The position numbers and the translations under genes were made by a program. The notes under the pieces are model-generated. The model saw nothing but the letters and a program-made list of their open reading frames with translations. It searched no databases and was not told the DNA's origin. Positions 1 to 4,550 of a DNA stretch of 6,286 nucleotides are shown here, piece by piece; position 1 is the stretch's first letter; each line of letters opens with the position of its first letter. This stretch comes from Verrucomicrobiales bacterium. GTDB taxonomy: Bacteria; Verrucomicrobiota; Verrucomicrobiia; Verrucomicrobiales; DEV007. The stretch is from assembly GCA_013911195.1 (NCBI GenBank), contig JACETS010000151.1, positions 1-6,286 on the forward strand, given 5' to 3'.

Positions 1-19
1 AAAGAGGATAAAATAAGGA

Positions 20-44
20 CATAATGATAATGATTCTCATTATT
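20..44. promoter_or_regulatory. Two overlapping Fur-box-like registers (iron-responsive operator)
   Basis: Positions 26-44 read GATAATGATTCTCATTATT, which matches 16 of 19 bases of the classical Fur box GATAATGATAATCATTATC. Shifting 6 bp left, positions 20-38 also match 16 of 19. Two registers 6 bp apart are the arrangement expected for two Fur dimers binding overlapping 7-1-7 sites. The site lies 57 bp upstream of the AraC-type regulator start, so iron-replete repression of that gene is the natural reading. That the organism's Fur uses the enterobacterial consensus is an assumption. The site is also close enough to the window edge to serve a divergent gene to the left. Confidence 0.7.
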
Positions 45-69
45 AATAATGACCAATTTGACGAATTTA

Positions 70-88
70 AATAATAAAAATCATTACA
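70..88. promoter_or_regulatory. Weaker third Fur-box-like match
   Basis: Positions 70-88 match 14 of 19 bases of the Fur consensus, including the right half ATCATTA. They sit 12 bp before the regulator's start codon. The surrounding DNA is very AT-rich, so a chance match of this quality is more likely than for the upstream site. A secondary Fur site near the start codon would be compatible with tight repression. Confidence 0.3.
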
Positions 89-100
89 TCCTCTAAAAAA

Positions 101-1063
101 ATGATTTATCCCGAACCACAATTAAAAGACATCAAACTAATAGAAGATTCTTCCCCTTGGAGAGAATCCAAAAAGGGATGGAAAGTGGAAGTAGTTAATG
201 AAGGGCATGAAGAAAATTCTTATAAGTTTTCGGTTATTGAAGCAGAAATTAATAAAGATATTGAATACGAATGCGCCTCTGATGAAGATGGAATTCTCTT
301 GAGAGTTTGCTTAGAAGGCGCTGGCACAATCAATACAGCCGGAATTGAAAAGCAATATTTTCCAAATATGATGATGGCGATTCAGGTGAAGAGGTATGAA
401 AAAATTCAATGTAGGCATACGAAGGGGCGCCAAAAATTTATCAACATAAAATTCACGGAATCATTTCTTAAAGAAATTCTTAAGAATAGTAGAGATGATC
501 TTCGTGCGGGGCTAGATGAGATGATTTTTGATCCCAATCGAGTGGAGGGAGAAAAACCTTTCAAGATACGTGAATTTCTAAGACATGAGGAACGGCAGAT
601 AGCAGAGTCTATTTCTGCTCCATCAATTAGTGGTTCAGGATCAAGTTTATGGTTTAGGGCCAAAGCAATGGAAATATTATCTCAATGGGCATTCTCTGAT
701 AGTCGAGAAAGGAAGGAATTTTTCTGTTCACGGCAAAAACGTGCTGTCCTTGAAAGAATAGAAAAGGCTAAAGATTACCTTTCAGAGAATCTACAAAATC
801 CGTTAGATTTAAATTTAGTTGCTAAAGCATGTGCTTGTAGTCCTCATTATTTATCTCGTTTATTTGCCGCAGAAACTGGCATGACACTTAGTCTATACCT
901 TAGAAAACTGAGAGTTAATCGGGCTTGTGAGCTTCTATCTTCAGGAAGACTCAATGTAAGTGAAGCATCATTGGAGGTTGGTTATCAGAGTTTAAGCCAC
1001 TTTGCTAGAGCATTTAGAGGAGTAATAGGGGTGACCCCAAGTCAATTTACCCGAAAGATTTGA
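101..1063 (+). CDS. AraC/XylS-family transcriptional regulator, probably iron-responsive
   Basis: A 320-residue cytoplasmic DNA-binding regulator. The C-terminal ~107 residues form a typical AraC/XylS double helix-turn-helix domain: first HTH around residues 238-260 (NLVAKACACSPHYLSRLF), second around 285-316, containing the family signature GYQSLSHFARAF then GVTPSQF at 294-316. The N-terminal ~210 residues, presumably the ligand-sensing part, carry no motif I can name. The total length and general layout resemble PchR/YbtA-type regulators, which respond to ferric siderophores. The Fur-box-like operator at 20-44 is the main support for an iron role: Fur would limit the regulator when iron is plentiful, and the regulator would switch on uptake genes when its ligand is present. 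No siderophore or TonB receptor gene lies in the window, so the target genes are unknown. There is no SD before the ATG, whose leader is A-rich. AraC family membership is secure; the siderophore role is inference. Confidence 0.9.
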   Translation: MIYPEPQLKDIKLIEDSSPWRESKKGWKVEVVNEGHEENSYKFSVIEAEINKDIEYECASDEDGILLRVCLEGAGTINTAGIEKQYFPNMMMAIQVKRYEKIQCRHTKGRQKFINIKFTESFLKEILKNSRDDLRAGLDEMIFDPNRVEGEKPFKIREFLRHEERQIAESISAPSISGSGSSLWFRAKAMEILSQWAFSDSRERKEFFCSRQKRAVLERIEKAKDYLSENLQNPLDLNLVAKACACSPHYLSRLFAAETGMTLSLYLRKLRVNRACELLSSGRLNVSEASLEVGYQSLSHFARAFRGVIGVTPSQFTRKI

Positions 1064-1135
1064 AGGTATCAGGGCATTATATATAGAATTGATAGTTATT
1101 ATCCGTTTAAAACTACGATAAGTCACTAGCAGCTC

Positions 1136-1163
1136 TTGAAAAAAATGCTAAATTCTCTAATAT
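1136..1163 (+). promoter_or_regulatory. Candidate sigma70-type promoter for the YHS-like gene
   Basis: TTGAAA at 1136-1141 and TAATAT at 1158-1163 are separated by 16 bp. This would start transcription near 1170, about 20 bp before the ATG at 1193. It is the best -35/-10 pair in the 129-bp spacer after the AraC-type gene, but such pairs arise by chance in AT-rich DNA. If real, the gene is transcribed independently of the regulator. Confidence 0.3.
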
Positions 1164-1192
1164 AGAAAAAATAACTCAAAATTTATAACACT

Positions 1193-1648
1193 ATGAAACT
1201 ATTCTTAATTCCCCTGATTTCATTCCTTTATATTGCAATATCAAATGCCGAAAACAAAGAATGCCCCATTATGGTTGGCGATGAAATTGATGAGGAAGAG
1301 GTTGTTGAATTCGAAGGCAAAAAAGTCTATTTCTGTTGCACTGCTTGTGTAAAGATATGGGACAAAAACCCTAAATACATCATTAAGGCAATGCCTAAGT
1401 TGCTTCCACAATTTTCTGGAATGGATGAAAAGTTAGGTCTTGATAAGGTTGAGCTTTTAGATCAGAGAATGTGTCCTGTTTATAATGAGAGATTGGTGAC
1501 ACCCGATTCTCCTACTGTAGAGGTCGAAGGAAAGACTGTTTATCTTTATAATAAGTCTGCGCTTCGTAGATTTAATAAGTCTCCTGAGAAGTATATCGAG
1601 AAGGCACTTAAAGAAGGCCTCCTCCCCCAGTTAGCCAAAAAGGGATAG
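1193..1648 (+). CDS. Exported protein with two YHS-like metal-binding repeats, the second degenerate
   Basis: A 151-residue protein with an N-terminal signal peptide: K2, a hydrophobic core at 3-16, and a likely cleavage site after SNA at residue 19. It should therefore act outside the cytoplasm. The mature part has two related halves. The first (about 23-74) has CPIM at 24-27, a V-x-F-EGKKVYF strand and the cluster FCCTAC (C48, C49, C52), then NPKYIIKAMPKLLPQF. This is the YHS/TRASH-like pattern that binds metal ions through cysteines. The second (about 93-147) repeats the frame with CPVY, VEVEGKTVYLY and SPEKYIEKALKEGLLPQL, but has YNKSAL where the first has CCTAC, leaving only C94. A role in metal binding or delivery (copper, iron or another soft metal) is the family-based guess. 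The gene follows the AraC-type regulator on the same strand after 129 bp and converges on the next gene. No SD is visible; the signal peptide supports the start. Confidence 0.8.
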   Translation: MKLFLIPLISFLYIAISNAENKECPIMVGDEIDEEEVVEFEGKKVYFCCTACVKIWDKNPKYIIKAMPKLLPQFSGMDEKLGLDKVELLDQRMCPVYNERLVTPDSPTVEVEGKTVYLYNKSALRRFNKSPEKYIEKALKEGLLPQLAKKG

Positions 1649-1682
1649 TCAATCTTTCCTATTTAAAGTTCGATTCTTGTTA

Positions 1683-1700
1683 GCAAGTTTCTAAACCTGC
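1683..1700. terminator. Weak hairpin in the convergent spacer
   Basis: GCAAGTTT at 1683-1690 can pair with AAACCTGC at 1693-1700 with one mismatch; allowing a 4-nt loop leaves about six paired bases. It lies between the ends of two convergent genes, where a bidirectional terminator would be expected. Neither strand has a following T-run, so it is not a textbook intrinsic terminator. I see no better candidate in this 75-bp spacer. Confidence 0.2.
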
Positions 1701-1723
1701 ACAGCCGCTGCTTTGGCTTAATA

Positions 1724-2548
1724 TCAGGAAAAAAAATACCGTATTATGTCTTTTATTGATTGGAACCAGACGTAGAACAGGCCCTTATAAGAATACGAGA
1801 AGGTTCCATTGCCTGTGAGCCTTAAAAATCCCTTATCGAGGTTATGATCGATTTGATCACGCATGTCTTTTTCTGCAAGTTTATCAAGACTGTCCGGATC
1901 AGTTTCCTTAAGGTCCGAATCCAAAACCCCTTTATTTCTAAGGAACTTTTTATGCATTTCAATGAGTTCACTAAAAGAGCTAGTTTCTTTGACCACATTG
2001 ATCATACAATCAGGTTGTAACTGCATTGGTAAACGGTATGGATTATTCCATGTGGTAAGAGTTTTACCGTCATTGGTTCTGGTACATAGAGTAATATAAG
2101 CAATACCTAAATCACTGAGCCGATTGAAGTTTATTGTAGCTTGTAACTTTGATCCATTATCATAAAAGAAACGAATAAACTGGTCACGGTCTTCCCATTT
2201 CCAGCCTGAATCTTGAATATGTTCAAAGCCCTCATTTTCGACCTTGGATGTAAATTCTGGTAGCTGAGGAAAGATATCTCGATTTGGTGGAAAACGATTT
2301 CTCAGTTTCTTTTCGAGTGGTAATCGTAAATTTTTGGATGTTACAAAAATACTAATAAGTGGGAGTAAAAACCAACCCGAAGTGATAATTAAACCGAGTG
2401 AAATATTTCTATCGCCCAAGAAATAACCGACCAAAAAAGTGGCAAATACAAAGCAAAGTGAACCTAATTTATGAGCAGTTTTTATCTGGAAAGAGCGGCA
2501 TCCTATTCCAATTAAAAGGACACTTGCTATAATTAAAGTTTCGAACAT
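1724..2548 (-). CDS. Unrecognised membrane protein, last gene of the Mla-type operon
   Basis: A 274-residue protein I cannot assign to a named family. Residues 4-17, 29-44 and 50-69 look like three membrane helices. R18, K23, H26 and K27 lie after the first, and K72, R75, K80 and K81 after the third. By the positive-inside rule this places the N-terminus outside and the ~200-residue C-terminal part in the cytoplasm. That domain is mixed alpha/beta-like and rich in aromatics (for example GWKWEDRDQFIRFFYDNG, then KLQATINFNRL). A charged helical stretch with LAEKDMRDQIDHNLDKGFL lies near residues 225-245, and the end is hydrophobic and aromatic (YKGLFYVWF). It is far too short in helices to be an MlaE permease, which has five or six. 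It starts 48 bp downstream of the MCE gene on the same strand, so it is probably cotranscribed and could be an accessory factor of that transporter. No SD precedes the ATG. It is a convincing gene of unknown function. Confidence 0.75.
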   Translation of the reverse strand: MFETLIIASVLLIGIGCRSFQIKTAHKLGSLCFVFATFLVGYFLGDRNISLGLIITSGWFLLPLISIFVTSKNLRLPLEKKLRNRFPPNRDIFPQLPEFTSKVENEGFEHIQDSGWKWEDRDQFIRFFYDNGSKLQATINFNRLSDLGIAYITLCTRTNDGKTLTTWNNPYRLPMQLQPDCMINVVKETSSFSELIEMHKKFLRNKGVLDSDLKETDPDSLDKLAEKDMRDQIDHNLDKGFLRLTGNGTFSYSYKGLFYVWFQSIKDIIRYFFS

Positions 2549-2596
2549 TTAGAGAATTAAATTTTATATGAAAAACTAAAATAATAATGGATGTTA

Positions 2597-3580
2597 TTAT
2601 CTTGGTTTAAAGGGCGCGCGTCTTTTAGGCTTTTCTTCTATGTCAGCTTCAATCGAATTATCTTTATAAAATAGTATTCCGTTTTTTCTTAGGTTAGCAA
2701 TAAATCCCTTAACATCATTCTTAATTGCTTCATCCTTTAACAAGGAATTAAAAAGACCGGTTCCATTATTTATTTTTTCGAATGCTTTGTCGGCGCCTTC
2801 AGCTGCTGCGGTTAATTTTTTAAGTCCCGGCTCAATACTAGTGATAGCATCACTTCCACTATCAAGTATTGGTCCAATTTTTATAGCAGCGTCATCTACC
2901 TTTATACTAGCATTCCTTAAATTCGTCAGTAATTCTCGAAGGTTTTCGGTATTAGTATCGCCGAGAACTTTATTGTTAATAGCATCTAAAGCTTCCGCCA
3001 TTTCGGCAACAGCACGATTAAAACTTTTTAGGTTTTCTTCTCGAAGAATGTTCTGGTCTAATTTTTCAACCGCACTGCCTATGTCTACAAGAGCTGACCG
3101 TACATCTTCTAAGACAACTTGACCCTTGTTGGATAAAGATTCAGCAGAGGAGGCCAAAGCACCTAAGCCTGTCGTTTTTTTTCCCTGGATAATAGTTCCA
3201 GATTTTATGAACTTTCCATTTCTCTCACTAGGAACGGCAATTTCAATCATTGCATCACCTAAGAGACCACTTGTTCCAATTGAAAAAGAAGAGCCTTGGG
3301 GAATTTCAAAGTCATTGAAAATATCTAGGTTAACGATCGCACCACCATAATTTTCAAGATTAACTTTTGGTGCATCTGCAACTCTTCCAATTTTAACTCC
3401 GCCAAGCCGAACATCTGTGCCTTTAAGCAATCCACCACCATCGTCAAAGGTCACTACAAGTGGATAAGTGTTATCAAAACGTTCGTCGAAATTACCAAAC
3501 TTAAGAACTAAGGAACCGAGAATGACTAATCCAATTAATAAGAAGAACCCGACAAAAAGTTCAGTTCTACTCTCTTTCAT
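2597..3580 (-). CDS. mlaD: MlaD-like MCE-domain protein of a phospholipid ABC transporter
   Basis: A 327-residue periplasmic, inner-membrane-anchored substrate-binding component. One N-terminal helix spans about residues 8-26, preceded by the typical KESRTELFVGFF start of MCE proteins. The MCE domain follows at about 39-117, with FDDGGGLLKGTDVRLGGVKIGRV at 45-67 (shared pattern: GLxxGxxVRLxGVxIGxV) and GLLGDAMIEI at 105-114. MCE domains form hexameric rings that pass lipid between the membranes. The part after 140 is long and mostly helical (repeated NLR, AVEKL and AAEGADKAFEKI segments) and ends in NLRKNGILFYKD, then a basic proline-rich tail. E. coli MlaD is only about 180 residues, so this is one of the long MCE forms whose C-terminal helices could build a tube or needle. 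The gene lies 75 bp downstream of the ATPase gene on the same strand, and the two presumably work as one transporter. The ATG has no SD within 30 bp. Confidence 0.88.
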   Translation of the reverse strand: MKESRTELFVGFFLLIGLVILGSLVLKFGNFDERFDNTYPLVVTFDDGGGLLKGTDVRLGGVKIGRVADAPKVNLENYGGAIVNLDIFNDFEIPQGSSFSIGTSGLLGDAMIEIAVPSERNGKFIKSGTIIQGKKTTGLGALASSAESLSNKGQVVLEDVRSALVDIGSAVEKLDQNILREENLKSFNRAVAEMAEALDAINNKVLGDTNTENLRELLTNLRNASIKVDDAAIKIGPILDSGSDAITSIEPGLKKLTAAAEGADKAFEKINNGTGLFNSLLKDEAIKNDVKGFIANLRKNGILFYKDNSIEADIEEKPKRRAPFKPR

Positions 3581-3612
3581 TTTAGTGATATTTAAAAATT
3601 TGTGTTATTAAG

Positions 3613-3620
3613 ACCTCCTG
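3613..3620 (-). promoter_or_regulatory. Orphan Shine-Dalgarno-like sequence in the mlaF-mlaD spacer
   Basis: On the minus strand these bases read CAGGAGGT, a near-perfect complement to the 16S rRNA 3' end. The end of the motif lies 32 nt before the mlaD ATG at 3580, too far for direct use. No ATG, GTG or TTG occurs at the normal 5-12 nt distance. In the mlaD frame an upstream TAA (followed by CAC AAA TTT) rules out a longer mlaD. It may be chance, a relic of an older start, or a ribosome standby site. Confidence 0.35.
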
Positions 3621-3655
3621 GGGTGGGGCTAATATACTCTACTTAGAGAACTTTG

Positions 3656-4429
3656 CTAGGATTCCTCTGTAGGGTTGCCATTAATAAAGTTCTGAATGAC
3701 AGGATCAGATGATTTTTCAAATTCTTCAGGAGTTCCACAAAAATAAACTGAGCCCTTCCTAAGGAAAGCAATTCTATCGGCAATGGTATTGGCAGATTTC
3801 ATATCATGAGTAACCACAATGGAGGTGATACCATATTTTTTTTGCATCTCCATTATTAAAGAGTCAATGGATCCGGTCGATACAGGATCCAAACCCGCTG
3901 TAGGTTCGTCATAGAGAATCACTTTAGGTCGGGCAATCATGGCCCTCGCCAAAGCGACCCTTTTTCTCATTCCACCACTCAATGCGCTTGGCATTTTATT
4001 AATATGATCCTCGAGTCCAACCAGCTTCAGGGCATCCGTTACTTTCTGAACCAGAATATCAAAATTCTTTTCGCCACGTTCCCTGAGAGGAAATGCAACA
4101 TTTTGACCAACGCTCATTGAATCAAATAGTGCACCATTCTGAAATAAAACACCTATCGTCTTTCGAATATTTGCAAGGCTACTTTCATTGAGGTTACTAA
4201 TGTCTGCCCCATTGATAATTATCTTTCCAGTGTCTGGTTTCATCAGACCGGTGATATGTTTTAAAATCACACTTTTGCCACCACCACTTGATCCAATTAA
4301 GACCATGGTTTCTCCAGACATGATGTTTAAATTAATGCCTCTTAAAATTTTTTGAGACCCAATATCTTTGTAGATATTTTCAATTTTTATTGCGATTGGA
4401 ATCGCTGAGTCAATTGTGGCATCATTCAT
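3656..4429 (-). CDS. mlaF: MlaF-like ATPase of an MCE-type phospholipid ABC transporter
   Basis: A 257-residue ABC ATPase with every catalytic motif intact: Walker A GSSGGGKS at 46-53, Q-loop Q97 in LFQNGALFDSMSV, ABC signature LSGGM at 150-154, Walker B VILYDEP at 170-176 with catalytic E175, and switch H208 in VVTHD. Three features point to the MlaF/Ttg2A branch rather than a general importer: the QNGALFDSMSVGQNVAFPL stretch (97-115), the signature variant LSGGMRKRVALARA, and DEPTAGLDPVSTGSID. E. coli MlaF is about 270 residues, so the length fits. Its job is to hydrolyse ATP on the cytoplasmic face to drive phospholipid movement between inner and outer membrane. It is the first gene of the minus-strand trio, with the MCE protein next. 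The permease that it should dock onto is not in the window. No SD precedes the ATG, and a nested inverted repeat (4430-4481) lies immediately upstream. Confidence 0.92.
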   Translation of the reverse strand: MNDATIDSAIPIAIKIENIYKDIGSQKILRGINLNIMSGETMVLIGSSGGGKSVILKHITGLMKPDTGKIIINGADISNLNESSLANIRKTIGVLFQNGALFDSMSVGQNVAFPLRERGEKNFDILVQKVTDALKLVGLEDHINKMPSALSGGMRKRVALARAMIARPKVILYDEPTAGLDPVSTGSIDSLIMEMQKKYGITSIVVTHDMKSANTIADRIAFLRKGSVYFCGTPEEFEKSSDPVIQNFINGNPTEES

Positions 4430-4481
4430 CTGAGAACATTTAATGATTATTCCATGATATCATTAAACGCAAATATCTCAG
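4430..4481. repeat. Nested inverted repeat in the mlaF-uvrA divergent spacer
   Basis: Outer arms CTGAGA (4430-4435) and TCTCAG (4476-4481) are perfect inverted repeats. Inside them, TTTAATGAT (4439-4447) and ATCATTAAA (4459-4467) form a perfect 9-bp inverted repeat with an 11-bp spacer. The right inner arm overlaps a further 10-bp palindrome, ATGATATCAT (4454-4463). The structure directly abuts the mlaF start codon. On the minus strand it also contains a loose promoter candidate (TTGCGT, 17 bp, TAATCA). It could be an operator for divergent control or an RNA hairpin in the mlaF leader. Confidence 0.55.
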
Positions 4482-4535
4482 TTAAATGCTTTTTCTTTAT
4501 TCATTTTATTTAGATCTTAAATAAATAATTAAAAG

Positions 4536-4541
4536 TATAAT
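4536..4541 (+). promoter_or_regulatory. Consensus -10 element just before uvrA
   Basis: TATAAT at 4536-4541 is a perfect -10 hexamer. It would place the transcription start near 4548, only two or three bases before the ATG at 4551. No recognisable -35 lies 16-18 bp upstream. If used, the transcript would be leaderless for the 4551 start, or carry a leader of about 70 nt for the alternative start at 4617. No LexA-type operator is visible around it. Confidence 0.4.
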
Positions 4542-4550
4542 TATCCTTTA

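Noticed and set aside
1..22. Possible start of a divergent minus-strand gene (ATG at 22, reading MSLFYPL)
   Set aside because: Only seven codons are visible and the start would overlap the Fur operator; this is not enough to call a gene.
406..663. 85-codon open frame on the minus strand inside the AraC-type gene
   Set aside because: It lies wholly within a well-supported gene on the other strand and has no recognisable motif; it is a shadow.
1863..2099. 78-codon open frame on the plus strand inside the membrane protein gene
   Set aside because: It is antisense to a longer coherent gene, and its serine/leucine-rich composition is typical of a shadow frame.
2787..3350. Two plus-strand open frames (111 and 74 codons) opposite the MlaD-like gene
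   Set aside because: Both are antisense to a clear MCE-domain protein, and neither has a domain or initiation signal.
3625..3655. Hairpin CTCT/AGAG after the mlaF stop as a terminator
   Set aside because: The stem is only 4 bp with no T-run, and the genes on either side belong to one transporter, so read-through is more likely.
4430..4550. LexA/SOS box upstream of uvrA
   Set aside because: I looked for CTGT-N8-ACAG and GAAC-N4-GTTC type sites and found none; the dyad present has a different sequence and sits nearer mlaF.
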